Shown here: piece after piece, positions 51,273 to 64,000 of the stretch
Layout: each line of letters opens with the position of its first letter
Numbering within the stretch: position 1 is the first letter of the stretch
Assembly: GCF_041260155.1 (NCBI RefSeq)
Contig: NC_091932.1
Location: forward strand, 25,386,746 to 25,450,745
DNA from: Ptychodera flava
Lineage: Eukaryota > Hemichordata > Enteropneusta > Ptychoderidae
Direction: 5' to 3'
DNA length: 64,000 nucleotides
Position numbers and translations under genes: made by a program
Notes under the pieces: generated by a model
Database searches by the model: none
The model's input: only the letters and a program-made list of their open reading frames with translations
What the model was told of the DNA's origin: nothing

Positions 51273-53612
51273 ATTAGCCGAGTAAACAATTTGCCCATTC
51301 TGTTCAATAAATATCAAGGTCATATGTGAGCAATACAATGTTTGCATAAAGGATTGAATTCCAGCTTCAAGGAAAGTGTTTCCCATCTGTGCGCAAAGTA
51401 ATGGATGATACGGGAGAAGCCACACAGCGAAGTAGCCCTCAGCTAACGTGCAGGTCACATCTTTTTGGCAATATCACAACGATTCTGACATTGCCGGATA
51501 GTCGACCTTGTAATGCTTTCCAGTAGTGTTTTGCCTTAGAGTAAGGCACTTCGCATAGCTTCTCTCTTACCAAGGAGCGATATGTAGATCGTCCTAGTAA
51601 TTAGACTTCTGCCCATCGGGTGATAGAGCGAATAAAACATTTCTAGAACGTTACTTTGTGGCACATTTGCTTCACGTATATGCATAGTAAAATATACATA
51701 AGGGTACAACCTCTTGGTGTGGGCGATAGCATGTCATCGGAATTGACAGGCAAACCGTTTCGCTGATGCTTTCTAACTTTCTTAGCCCACTAAATCCCAT
51801 GGCTCTGAGGACAGGGGCGATACCAAGGAATATCTGTACATATAATTATGGTGAGTCTCAACTTGAGCAACGTCACAAATGTATCGACCTAGGATAACAG
51901 CACAAGTACTTTGATAATACATAAATCATCAACAACCTTGCCTTTAAGATAGCATACATAATAAGAATTTGCTAAGAAATACTCGGTTCCTACTAGGTGA
52001 CGTTTTCTTCATGGCGTATTGATTCACTATTCCATGCACTGTTAAGTCGTAAGAGCGACCGCATTAAATTCATGCCTTTTCAGAGGAATTATCGTTTGGC
52101 AATAATTATTTCATTTTCGAAAAAAGACTCACATACTCAAAAAACCTAAATTATCGGGAAAATCTGCGCATTATTTCATCGCTGGTGCGTATATATATTT
52201 TAGTGTCTAAAATGAGTTAATACATCACCATAGTGACGTTGAAGAAATTCAGTCGTGTAGGTACACGGCCATATCCAATTCCCGGGTCGGAGATGGCGAA
52301 GCACACGTGCATGCGTGCCAGAATATTTCGGTCGAAAATAATCAGTATTCGTACGAAGAAGGATCGGAACTTCATTAACGACCTCACTTATTCTGCATTG
52401 GCTTGTTCACGTATTTACTACATTGGAGAGTATATAGGCAAACATCAAAACGACTCTTATCATAAAAGGGTTATCTTGCCTTTGTTAGGCCTTAAACGGA
52501 GGGAACAGGAACCGACAGTTGTCACGTGACATCTCCGTCTTTTAATCGATTCATTGAACCTGTTTTCACACTATGGTGTCAATACTTTTAGAGACCATTC
52601 CTATGTTTCAATGATTTAGAAACACGGCTAAAGCATGCTGTCTATCGTTGAGAGGCCTGTACCTGACCTTGTATGGTAAAATACATTTTCCTGTCAAGGT
52701 GTTTTGAGCTCTCATTAAAGACTTGTCACAGGCATTATAAAACACCTTGTTTACAGCTTCCTTTCCTTATAAGCACTTTCGAATTAAGGTCGATTAATAC
52801 ATCTAATGAAGGTCTCGAAACGATGGACACGTATCTTTTCATGGTCAAGTATTCTTTACATATTATCGATCCACGATGTACAAACTGCGATGCATAAAAA
52901 ACTAGTGGAGTCTTTTAAAGGACAAGAAGTGGAATTTTTAATCGTTGGGCCAAGAAATGATACCTGATTTTTCGAAAGCATCGGTCGCTCTCAAACGTAT
53001 TAATTTTGAATTCGTAATAGAAAAGCTTAGCGGTCCGAAAACAAAAATTAAGTCAACCCTCTGTTTTGTTATGTGCCATCTATATTGCAGGGTACCTTCA
53101 AGGTATAGGGGTCGGTTCTTTGTTTACATATTAACGACAATCCTACACTTCTTAAAGGCATGGTTTAGGCGTCAGATTGTCTTGCCAGGAAATTTACTTA
53201 CTAGATTACAATTTCAATGGAAAACAAAAGGCTATGACACCTTCATGATCCTCTTATAGACTAGAACAAACTCGATCCTTGGGATCGACTCCCCTACCTT
53301 TAAAAGAAGGAAAAAAAGAACAGTTCAATGTTCGTGAGGCTACGACATGTGTCAATTTTGAAGGATTGATTTGTTATTCCACAGAACAGAAGAAACATGA
53401 AACCATGGTAAAGATGTAGTATTAGATAAACATTCAAGTCATGGATGGTCTAAACTTGTTGGCCTCAAGGATTTAAATTTGTATGCAATCTGTAAATGAG
53501 TTGAAAATTGCCATAAGGGCACTGCACTTGCACTTAAATATGGCAAGAACTTGATAAGGAGAGAAATAAAACACAGTCAAGTAAATCAATCATATAAATA
53601 GATACATAGATA
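51273..53612. other. Nothing recognised
   Basis: Frames up to about 104 codons (52945-53259) have no known motif. Confidence 0.4.
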
Positions 53613-53747
53613 AATACATACATACATACATACATACATACATACATACATACATACATACATACATACATACATACATACATACATACATACATACATA
53701 CATACATACATACATACATACATACATACATACATACATACATACAT
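53613..53747. repeat. (CATA)n array
   Basis: About 33 CATA units. Confidence 0.98.
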
Positions 53748-54751
53748 GGCAGATCCAAATATTGCTTTTAATATGTGCGTCTTTTAACAGCTTGATGTTG
53801 AGAGAAGATGCGAAAGTTGTGGGGTTGGACGTGGTAAGGTTTCAATTGCCTTATGATTGCTCGGATCTGAGGCGTAACGAAATGTTCGTTGCGAATTAAT
53901 GTGCCGCAGATGATGTAGGGCGAACCATTCATCGTGCTCGACAAAGAGGACGTTGTTAGAGGCAATATCGTCAATAGACAGTTTATAATTGCGAAGGCCG
54001 ATCATTTTCGCACACTGCCGTCCGGTATTCCCTACGGGAAGGACAACACTGTAAATATTTGATAAACTGACTCATTTATGAATAATTTATCCCCTTCAAA
54101 CGTATTGTAAATATACAATTTTTTCAAGTTGCCTGGTTTGACTACATGGATTATGCGTGTTTACGAGGCACAGATGTGTATATTACATTGATTTTTTCGG
54201 TCCTCGATGAGGCAGCCAGCAAGCAAGTCTTTTCCCGGCATTTTCATGTGTCCGTGTATCAGTTTTCACCAGTGTTCATGTAGGTTGTTACACGGGATGT
54301 CGCTTGAAAGATCAGACACAGGCTTATATTTTATAATGCTGGTTACACAAGAAATGTTAAATATCACAGCACGGTCGGTTTGCATCGCTCGAGCTCAATA
54401 AGTATGACGTGCACGATTAGAGCTTGTCTGAACGATTACTTCAACGAAGAATGTAAGTCTTGCTAAGCTTTTCTTCTTGGTTTTGTACATGTCTGTCCTT
54501 TTCCCTTGTTGTGTAATTTTTCGCCAAAAATGTTTTCAGATGAAAATGTTTATGAAAAAAGTCTTGCTTAAGCTGCAAAAATGCAAATAAATTCAGTGTT
54601 TTTATCATACTGCAATATAGAGAGATAGTATCCTTTCACGTCATAAAATAATTTAAATCGAGGAAAATTATACATTATTAACTCATGCACAGATGGGCAT
54701 ATTCATATTCATCCTTTCTTCCGGATACTTTAGCGAAACAATATGCAAACA

Positions 54752-55035
54752 ATTGGGCTAATATGCAGCATCTCGGAAGCTGTTATCCAATTGGTTGGTT
54801 GAATCTTACCATTATAATTGAATAATACAAATAGTCTCCCTAAGTTGCTGTTAATAGTGACAATCGACCAGTGAGATATAACCTTCCGAGGACTGCTGAT
54901 GTCCTTATATCTGATTGGTCGATTGTCACTGTTCACAGCAACTTAGGGAGGCTATCTATATTATTCAATTATAAAGGTAAGATTCAGCCATCCAATTGGA
55001 TAACAGCTTCCGAGATGCTGCACATTAGCTCCAAT
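54752..55035. mobile_element. Inverted-repeat element, 284 bp
   Basis: The arms (54752-54880 and about 54905-55035) run from ATTGGGCTAATATGCAGC inward through CTGTTATCCAATTGG and AGCAACTTAGGGAG to a short loop. Identity is about 90 percent by eye. It is non-autonomous and its target duplication is not clear. Confidence 0.8.
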
Positions 55036-55950
55036 GATGGGGATAGAAATACATATCATGACAATGCCAGGCATTTGTTGTGTGGAGATTATCAATTGCA
55101 GCAAGGCAGCTGGTTTTAGGTGACCGTTACCAAGGTGTTAACAGATTTGAAATATTTGCATAATGGCATACTAATGGTTCTTCCTCTACATCGTTTTTGT
55201 ACCAGACCGGACAAACTCTACCGGTCACGCTTAGCAGTAGAGTATAATATAAGTTGCAGAGGATAAAAGAAATAGCGACCGTTATAATTTTATTGCAGTT
55301 GTACTGTTACCGTTGCCTAGTGATTCAACACAACATAATAAATATGTGAAGTCAATTAAAATTTCTGCTCATCAAAGCTGCTACCGAAATAGACGCGTTT
55401 CTAAAAGGACAGGCGCAAAGTCAGCAACAGCCTTTGCCCTTCTCCGTGAAAAACTGTGCCGAGTTTTAACCGGAAGCCATATGAGGTACGACGGCTGTGC
55501 CTCACCTTAATTATCTGAATCACAAGCTGAAAGTCTTGCACTGAGAATTTGATCTACAGTCGACATAAAGAGCTAAACAGGATACACTTGCTTGAGATTG
55601 TAAAAAGTAAAGAACAAACTGATATTAAAAAAATTTTATATGGCTGTATAATTAGTCTTGAATATTCAAATGTCACGATCGGGTATATACAATTGCCCCA
55701 AACAACACACAACAATGCACCAACACTCAAGCACACGCGCGTCAAAGAAAAAAAGTGCTTTAGGAAATTTCTCGTATAAAGAGGCACAAGATGAGGCCAG
55801 CATTACCTGGTTTCCTTGTCAACGACTATGTCAGTAATTCAGTCACAGTTGTGTAAAATGTTTGACATATTTATTCACTAAACATTACTGAACACCTACT
55901 ACCTAGTCATTACGGTTACAGCTCTCGGTTATTACCCCGATGGGACATAC

Positions 55951-56022
55951 GTTGCCAGAAATACATCGCTAATCCCGGAGGCCATAGGCCGAGGGATATG
56001 ATAGCGATGTGTTTCTGGTAAC
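55951..56022. mobile_element. Short palindromic element, 72 bp
   Basis: GTTGCCAGAAATACATCGCT is mirrored by AGCGATGTGTTTCTGGTAAC around a loop holding GGAGGCCATAGGCC. It is probably a MITE remnant. Confidence 0.65.
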
Positions 56023-56523
56023 ACAAGGTCATGAAGGGCAACGAATTCGAACGGGTGCAATAGCCCGAATAAAGTCCAGATTATAGGTGTTGTATAACAC
56101 ACCACAGGCTCATGTTGGCCATGTTATTGTTTTTAATGTGCTTTGGTATATATGTACTGCAACAATCAATTGTGACAAGTTTACTTGGCGATTTCGCCAC
56201 AGTGATAAAAGCAGTGCCAATGTCTTCACCAAAAAAGGCAAAAATATCTGTCTTTGTACTCAGTGGGCTCTGCAAGCTCTTATGCTGTTGCAATGGAAAA
56301 TATTGCTGTACAGGCTCGTCGCTCAACCTGGGCAACAGGTTCTAGCCACCCGCCATTGTTTCAAAGCTGCAGACGACTCTGAACGCATGCCCATGTGACC
56401 GAGCACTTTGCAAATGATTGTTAACCTTAGAAAATGTTTATTGGAAAAGTACACGGTCACGTGGCCATAGGCTTAGTGTCGTCTGCAGATTTGAAACTAT
56501 GGCGGGTGACTCAACCTGTTGAG

Positions 56524-56651
<128 letters not shown>

Positions 56652-57203
56652 GCGATCAGTATCAATAGTTCATGCGTGGTTGTATCATGTAAACGGATTT
56701 AAAGTAAATTTTAGATTCCAACATGCCTATATGCTGTCAAACGAACGCCAACACATTTTGATCTCTTGGAAAACCTACCCTCATCTTGTTTCGATGATTG
56801 TTTATACCGAACACAACCTCGATCTGAGAATGAATGCTATCCGCAAGGGGTAGCATTCGCATCTTAACAGTTTCATTTACTATACTTTGCAGTGTTCTGT
56901 CATGTTCTGTCATATTTTACTTCATTATAATAGTTTATGTTTCAAGAGTTATTTCTATTTTAAGATAAAATGCTCATAATATCATCGGGTTTTCTTATTG
57001 TGTCACATCAAATCAAACGATAAGCATTAATTTTATATTCATACCTACTTAATTCCCAGGATATCTGCAATGTCAACATTGAGATGCCATCCGTAACCGT
57101 TGTAAATTTCTATCCCTTACTGTAAGGAATTCGAAATGACACAAATGCCTTGTGAATATTGTTACATTTTGTGTCTGTACCTTAAAATAATGTATCAATA
57201 TTA

Positions 57204-57204
57204 G

Positions 57205-57237
<33 letters not shown>

Positions 57238-57247
57238 CGTCGTCGTC
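57204..57247. repeat. (GTT)n-(GTC)n trinucleotide tract
   Basis: Eleven GTT units followed by GTC units. Confidence 0.95.
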
Positions 57248-60200
57248 ACAGGGTGCCGTTGGGCTACAGTGCAAATAAATAAATGCGATAAATCCAAACT
57301 GAAAATAAATATCTTGAAGAGGGGAAGTATACCAAAAGGCGAACGCAGAACAATTTAGTCGGTGACAAGATAACCGTTTAAGTCCTTGAGTGGGATGAGA
57401 TGAAAATGTGTCTTGTTGTAAGCACTCGAAAACTGATGTTTCAAAGCGGACGGTGTTAACACAACGTTTATAGATGAGATATATCTTTATGGCTTCGCAG
57501 GCGTGTCCACTGCATGTGTTTATTAACCTTTATTATGGGTCAACTGGAGGGATCGCAGCAGCCTATCTCCCATTTCACGTCTAAAGTCGTCGTGTGCAGA
57601 GATTTGACTGCGTCACTGGCTTCCGTCGCGTTTAACGACCTTTAAAAAGTGCGTTAACTGCGGGAGGATGATCCCGTTGGTGCTTAAACAAGAAAGTAGC
57701 ATGAACAGATTGCATCTTGTACTTCGCAGTCAATTCATATCAGATCTTCATGCAATTAGTGATATTTGGATGCCATGTTTCCAATTGAGCACCTACTTAA
57801 AGCTATGACTTTTTCACGAAAGGATAGGTGAAAATATTTATTCACAATATACTGTTTCATAATTCTAGAACGTTCAGGGCAGTATATTACCCCATTGCCT
57901 GTTCCTAGAATGGGTGAAATTTATGCACTATACAGGTCGTTGCTTCTCTAAGGTTTGGATCGTTAGCCTTTGTCAATATATTTCAATATTTACATCATTA
58001 ATGTCCCTGGCAACAGCCGTCATATTCCTAGAATGATCAATCTTGCGCCAAAAGAAAACTCGCTGCAAAATGGCCATACGGTCGTCATAGCCCAGTTGTC
58101 ATGCAGCAAGACTTACAATTCGCAACATTTTCTGACTAGGGTTCGTGAGAAAATGTAGCGTCACGGCCAGGAGGACTCAGATTGCTGTTATCAAATTTTT
58201 GAAATAGGAATATAGAACTTTGGCAATGGTTTTAGGGCAGTCAGCTGACATCTATATTGTATTAAGAAAATATCAGCGCAATATTGCGTTAGTCTAGTAT
58301 CAAGCAACTTGTTAGATTCGCAATATAGAGTTCCGTCAAATATATTGGATGCAAACTTTTTTCCGTTTTGTTTTTTTTATCCTGTTATATTTAAAAAACC
58401 AATGCGGAAACGCTTGGTGTTAAAGAACTTGTCGATATAACCTTCGTGATTGTGACGTCAAATGTAACTTGAAGCGTTGGCAGCTACATCCCGGACTAGA
58501 TTCATCAGTTGGCAATTACGTTGCATATTTGTTCATACTGCCCTGTGTTTGAAAAGCTAATACTTTTTTAGTATTTTTGATAAAAAAGAAGAAGAGACAA
58601 TACCAGTTTTCAAAAAAACAAAACAACCAATATTCAAGCTTTTGTTCCTTAAGGCTAATCTGTATCGCCATGGTTATCTGTTACAAGGTTATCAGCTCAC
58701 CAGCGTCAACATTCACGACGACTGACCTTTGAACCCTCAGTTGTGATTGAATATTTATATGGTTTTTGTCGAGCCCCCGTGTAGTAATTCACTAATAATT
58801 GCCCATGGGAGAGTCAACTAATTGTTCGTCTGTTCTTTATTTGGATGTTGTTGACTTATCGACGACGCAATGTTTGCGTAATTCCATCTGCGTCAACGGC
58901 TTAGCAGAAATTGGATGGCACTACGATAAATCAGATGTTCCGAATACGACTTTAGGTCGGTGACGCATGTTCCCAACGATGCTGACGCACGGTATGGTAA
59001 AACCGCACAGAACGGTTTGCGTTGTACCGATCGTGCTCCCGCCACTCGTTGAACGAGTACACGATCGCACCGTCGCTGTTTCACCTCTCTTGCATGTACG
59101 GTCACCTCTCATAACTCCAGACAAGGACACTGAAGTACATTCTGCGTGGCCTTGTCGATAAAGTTGGTGCTGTAGCACATGCACATCACTTCGAATGATC
59201 TTGTCGATCTCGACCTCGGTAACTTGAGCTTTCACAGCAATAAAACAATACCATGTTAACAATCGATCGCATTGGCTTTTCTCTGTATATTAACGAGTCG
59301 AACATATTTTTCAAAAAGGGGACAAGAAAGTTTTCATAATCAATTGCTACATATAGGACAATAACTATTGCCGACAACCATTTGCCTATAACCATTTTAG
59401 CTCAATCAATGGAAGGCGGAATTCAACCCTACATTCACCAGAAGCTGCCCAGCAAATTAAACATATACCATAGTTAAGATAGATTTATCGCCACACTTTA
59501 TTTTAATGTCCATCAAAACCGCACTCGTGTCAGAAACGATAACGATATTCGTAACGGTCTCGTGGTTTAACAAAGATGCACCGACAATGGCTTTCTACTT
59601 CGAAAATATGATTAAATTCGTGTATAATTATTGATTCGTGCGCACAAAATAAATGATTAATTGGCAATCCTGATGTCATGTTATTTATAACTACTTAGCT
59701 ATCAAAATGAATAGTCGCGTGTAGATATAGATACAATCATGGTCAGGCTTGAATAATGTGTTCGGTTGTCAATTTCATAGATAGTTTGAAAAGTTTACAC
59801 CTCTAAGTGCTAACCATTCCATGGTGTTCATTATAAATTCATAGATTTGTAATAAAACGACTCATTAAGAATGTCGGTTTATTGTACTTGGGCCTCAGCC
59901 CAAGTACATTTGTTTTCATTCCGTGGGGAAAAACTCTGTAAGGTATAACCATTTCTGGCTGAGACCAGGGAGGGCAAATGTCTTGGCTTCATCTTTCTTG
60001 GCATAATTAATGGCGTAATGATGTTAACTGAATGGAAGTGCTGCTCTCAGCCAGTCTTGAATAAGTGAGATGTGAATATTAATGCTTCTCTATCTGAGTT
60101 TTTGCCACAAAATCTTCTGAATATAATCAAAATGTGCATCGAAATGCAACAATTAATGCACCCTCCGTTTCCTAGGCGATGGCACGACCCTTGCTACACC

Positions 60201-61290
60201 CACTGGACGAGCCAAAGTGGGAGGGGTAATTTCGGTTTTGGTCGAACAAGAGGGCTCGAGACCAGAATTTAACATTTAAACTTGAAACATGTTTAATCAC
60301 TGACAAGATGTGGATTAGTGTTAATCAAAGAGAAAGTTTGAAAAGGAAAGGTTTTATATCCCGGACACAATGAAAAACATTACGACTGGAAACTGTACCC
60401 CCGGTTGAGAATAGTAAGCCCACAGCGATGGAGAACACTTATCCTTGAGCTGAGAAAACCAGACCATCATTTCGAAATAGAGCTGCAGATTCGAGAAGCT
60501 CGTTAAAAATAGCTAGGTACACCCCGTAAGGGGTGGTTTCGCGTCTTGAGGGCAAATTTCGCCTCCTTCATTTAGAAATCGTACGTTTGTTTTTCCAGGG
60601 GAACACATCATTTGACACAAAATTTGCATGAAAAGGGGTCGCCAGTAAGCACGTGGTCAAATCTGGCATAAGAAACAATATGAAATGTTGGGTAAAGCCA
60701 GTCCAAAATAAACTGATTTGAACTTTTGTGTTTTGTAATTTATACCACTGCAGTAACATGACTTTTTTTGACAACATCACACAATGTAATACGTTTTGAA
60801 ACTGAATACTCCGACGTATTCTGTGTCCCCTTTGCTAAAAAATACGGTATGCCGATTACCATGTAAGGAGATGATGACGTCAAGACAGATTTGTAGTGCG
60901 TTTGGTCTTGGATGGTGCACGAAGTTTTGTCGAGGTAGCTTGTGTATTTATTTCCTAAATGGGAGATATTAGGGTCGATCTAAAAGAAGGCCGAAAAATG
61001 TTACGATACTCTAAGCGAGCTGAACTCCAATGCGAATGGTTGGATAATTTGGAGGATGTCTAGACTGATCTCGTCTCATTAAGATTATTTGGCGGTCAGT
61101 ATTGAATTTCAACTGCGTCACAAGTTTGCGTCGAACGGTCAACGAACGATATTTTAGAAATCTGGAGACATGGCACATCGCAGTTTTATTTTAGTATTTT
61201 ATATTTTACAAAAGATGTAAGAAGCAATGATTTTGTTGAAAATTCTGAAAAAAATATAGGAAGATTTGATCGCGAACACATTTTCACTTG
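57248..61290. other. Nothing recognised except a small hairpin
   Basis: A perfect 11-bp-arm hairpin (TGTACTTGGGC...GCCCAAGTACA) lies at about 59883-59910. Frames in the region, including 58921-59262 on the minus strand, show no domain. Confidence 0.4.
58453..60882. promoter_or_regulatory. Two isolated CRE palindromes, right part of window
   Basis: Perfect TGACGTCA sites lie at 58453-58460 and 60875-60882, with no recognised exon nearby. They complete the count of 11 in the window. Confidence 0.2.
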
Positions 61291-61299
61291 GGGGTCAAC

Positions 61300-61614
61300 T
61301 AGGCCTGCGTACGATGCTGTGTGTTCCGCTACAGCTAACCGCCCCGCTCACCACAGCCCTGCAAAGAACCGTACGTTGGGTCGGTGACTGCAAATCCATT
61401 TTGGGACTTGACGTAAAAAGCCAAATTACTGCTGAAATTCAGCGTTCTTGGGCCCAAGTCGTATCCCAGCCTACCTCAGCTACTCGATCGCTTCCAAAAA
61501 TGACAGTCTTTTATTCACTTCTCGTAAATAACCGTCGATGTCGGCAACTCTCTCGCTGGCCCTGCGTACGATGCTGTGTGTTAGCTGTAGCACATAGCAT
61601 CGTACGCAGGGCTA
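61300..61614. mobile_element. MITE with 24-bp inverted ends and 9-bp target duplication
   Basis: The left end TAGGCCTGCGTACGATGCTG and the right end (reverse complement TAGCCCTGCGTACGATGCTA) match over 24 bp. GGGGTCAAC flanks both sides (61291-61299 and 61615-61623). A third copy of CCTGCGTACGATGCTGTGTG lies just inside the right end, making a terminal hairpin at about 61561-61610. A 9-bp duplication suggests Mutator-type transposition. The 142-codon frame 61266-61694 runs straight through it and is not a gene. Confidence 0.82.
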
Positions 61615-62341
61615 GGGGTCAACATGGGGTCGCAGCCATGTTGCCTCAAAACTTATTTCTGTCTGCACTCAAAACTCAAAAATGTCGCATATGAACCTGA
61701 AAAATCGATGTAATTTTGTCAAACTTCGGCGAAATTTCAGCCTATAGACAAAATTTCATCTAGGTAAGGTAAATTTACTGAAATTTGATCGACAAATAAT
61801 CCTGAGCTTGAACGTGACAGCTCGCCTTCTCCGGGAAGTCATGCATCCGGCCAGCTGCCCATATGGCCGGGTGCATGAGATTGTTTTCAAGCGACGGCGG
61901 CAGACCGTACGGGGCTCTGGATATGAACCTACCGCCGGTGTAGCTGTAATAACTGTTGCATTGTTTTTAATCACCACGGACGAAGTCCGAGGGGACTTAT
62001 AGGTTTGGTCATGTCCGTGCGTCCGTTCACGCCTAGTACCCAACCCCAAACAGATGCACGTCGATTTGTTTCACAATGCTTTCAAATTTGGCCGTGTTAG
62101 AGGACTTTTTAGTTTACACCTCCATAGACTCCCATGTATAAGGCAGTTCTCCATAGATTCGCATGTATGATGCCAAGAAAAATAAAAATTTAGTTTCTCA
62201 TCGTATTCATATTGCCTAAAGGATGCAGTGACAGTTTTTTTGTCCCCACGGATAAAGTCCAGGGGGCTTATAGATTGGCTCATATCCGTCCGTGAGTCCA
62301 TCAGTGAGTCCATCGGTTCACGCAGATATCTCAGACATTTT

Positions 62342-63229
62342 GACAAAATATCATGTGACCTTGGTGACCTTTGACCTCAAATATACATTATTGTCCATAA
62401 CTCAGTAACCACAAGTGCTAAACCTTTCATATTTGGTATGATGGGACACCTTATGACGCCACATATTGTACTCCATTAATTATGTGCATATCTAATTATG
62501 AGCGAGCCAATAGAGCAAGAGGTCTGATTTTGTATATAGGGATAAGTTAACAATATAATTTGTTTGACAAAACTTCACGTGACCTCAATGACCTTTGACC
62601 TCAAATATACATATTTGTCCACAACTCAGTAACCACAAGTGCTACACCCTTCATATTTGGTATGAAAGGACACCTTATGACACCATATTGTACCTCATTA
62701 ATTATGTGCATATTTTATTTTGAGCGAGCCAATAGAGCTAGAGGTCTGATTTTTGGTATATAGGAATAACTTAGCAATACAATTATTATGACAAAATGTG
62801 ACGTGACCTCAATGACCTTTGACCTCAAATATATATATTTGTCCACAACTCAGTAACCACAAGTGCTACATCCTTCATATTTGGTATGATAAGACACCTT
62901 ATGACACCACATATTGTACCTCATTGATTATGCGCATATATAATTTGAGCGCGCCAATAGAGCTAGAGGTCTGATTTTTGGTATATGGGAATAACTTAGC
63001 AATACAATTATTTTGACAAAATGTCACGTGACCTCGATGACCTTTGACCTCAAATATATATATTTGTCCACAACTCAGTAACCACAAGTGCTACACCCTT
63101 CATAAATGGTATGATGGGACACCTTATGACACCACATATTGTACCTCATTAATTATGCGCATATCTAATTCTGAGCAAGCCAATAGAGCTGGATGTCCGA
63201 TTTTTGGTATATAGGGATAACTATAGGGT
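62342..63229 (+). repeat. Four-unit satellite, period about 224 bp, with DR1 motif in each unit
   Basis: Units start with GACAAAAT or a variant at 62342, 62566, 62790 and 63015. Each contains TGACCTTTGACCT, then CACAACTCAGTAACCACAAG or near, TTCATATTTGGTATGAT or near, and GAGCCAATAGAGC or near. It is preceded by two copies of a CCACGGA(C/T)(G/A)AAGTCC...CTTATAG segment (61975 and 62248). There is no coding potential. Confidence 0.92.
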
Positions 63230-63535
63230 AGAAATCTAAATATGCCCATCTAAATATTAGACATCTACCATCGAGAACAAAAGAAATTTGCTGTAATTTG
63301 AATATTTAAGGAGTTTAAGCAATTCCCGCTATAAATAAAGAACCCCTGCCTCAAACTCCACAAAAGTTGCTAGACATATTTTGCCGTTGTCATGCCATTG
63401 CTTCGTTTAATAACCAGTTAATCAAATGCCTCATTGACAGGAGGAAATTCAAGACCATATTTGAATAGTAGTATATATTGTCCTCAAAATTACTCTATCA
63501 CGGCCCAAGTACTCATTGCCTTCAGCAATACTGCC

Positions 63536-63536
<1 letters not shown>

Positions 63537-63600
<64 letters not shown>

Positions 63601-63643
63601 TTATTTATTTATTTATTTAGTTAGTTAGTTAGTTATTTATTTA
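63537..63643. repeat. Compound (ATT)n-(TTTA)n-(GTTA)n microsatellite
   Basis: About 20 ATT units followed by TTTA and AGTT units. Confidence 0.97.
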
Positions 63644-64000
63644 GGATTTCATACCTGTCCATATACATTACAGAGTAAGACAAATACATAAATATACTGA
63701 AAATAAACTAGGTTTACTATTGGAAGTTTTATTGTCGCAGAAGATAGTCTCCAGTGACTTTGCTTAGGGTGGTCTCTATTGTTATGCGGCTAAGATTAAT
63801 CAGTAACCTGGCCTGTCAGTTTGTCTTCCACAACATACAGCTTTATGATTAAACTGAATAATGAATGCAATAATTTGAGCGGGTGAAACGTCTTTCTGTT
63901 CGACTTAATCCCGCAAAGATGCACCTGTCATTGTCGTTCGTTTCACTGCCCTTCTGTCTCCGCGTTTGAAGAGTAACTCAGCTCAACAGTTGTGTCTCCA

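Noticed and set aside
61266..61694. 142-codon frame, the longest non-repeat frame at the right end
   Set aside because: It crosses both ends of a MITE and its target duplications, and has no recognisable domain.

Overview
The window is a gene-poor, AT-rich stretch of animal nuclear DNA. Spliceosomal GT-AG introns of 4 to 8 kb, long di-, tri- and tetranucleotide microsatellites, many palindromic non-autonomous transposons and a tRNA-derived SINE all point to a metazoan. The overall character fits a marine invertebrate, possibly a deuterostome such as an acorn worm or lancelet. That placement rests on general resemblance only and is low confidence. There are no operons, bacterial genes or CRISPR arrays.

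The only genes I can support are a small family of lipid-tagged EF-hand proteins. Gene 1 is on the minus strand (exon 1 at 18556-18529, exon 2 at 10842-10616; 84 aa). Gene 2 is on the plus strand (exon 1 at 27413-27452, exon 2 at 31420-31640; 86 aa). The two are divergent, with about 8.9 kb between start codons. In both, a tiny first coding exon encodes only a Met-Gly-Cys...Ser lipidation tag (9 to 13 complete codons), a phase-1 intron follows, and one exon carries a calmodulin-like EF-hand pair to the stop. A third first exon of the same design, also phase 1, lies at 47732-47768 (plus). I found no second exon for it before the window ends. The family therefore looks like half-calmodulins predicted to be tethered to membrane by N-myristoyl plus S-palmitoyl groups.

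Layout: 0.5-4 kb holds three diverged copies of a dispersed repeat, one of them split by a 1.22-kb fold-back transposon with target-site duplications. 5.7-9.95 kb holds inverted-repeat elements and AT tracts. 10.6-18.6 kb is gene 1, whose intron contains a 323-bp TTAA-flanked inverted-repeat element and a 370-bp GATA array. 19-27 kb is intergenic, with large microsatellites, a SINE and a fresh 70-bp tandem duplication. 27.4-31.6 kb is gene 2. 37-43 kb holds four direct copies of the repeat family seen at the left end, in opposite orientation. 45-57 kb holds hairpin elements, long CATA and AT arrays and the orphan exon. 61-63.2 kb holds a short transposon with a 9-bp duplication and a four-unit satellite of about 224 bp, each unit carrying an intact nuclear-receptor-type DR1 motif.

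Perfect TGACGTCA (CRE) palindromes occur about 11 times, where about one is expected by chance. Two lie within 0.75 kb upstream of the gene 2 start, one lies 208 bp upstream of the orphan exon, and two sit 10 bp apart just past the gene 1 stop. Whether these control the EF-hand genes is inference. All exon calls come from reading the sequence and have no transcript support.
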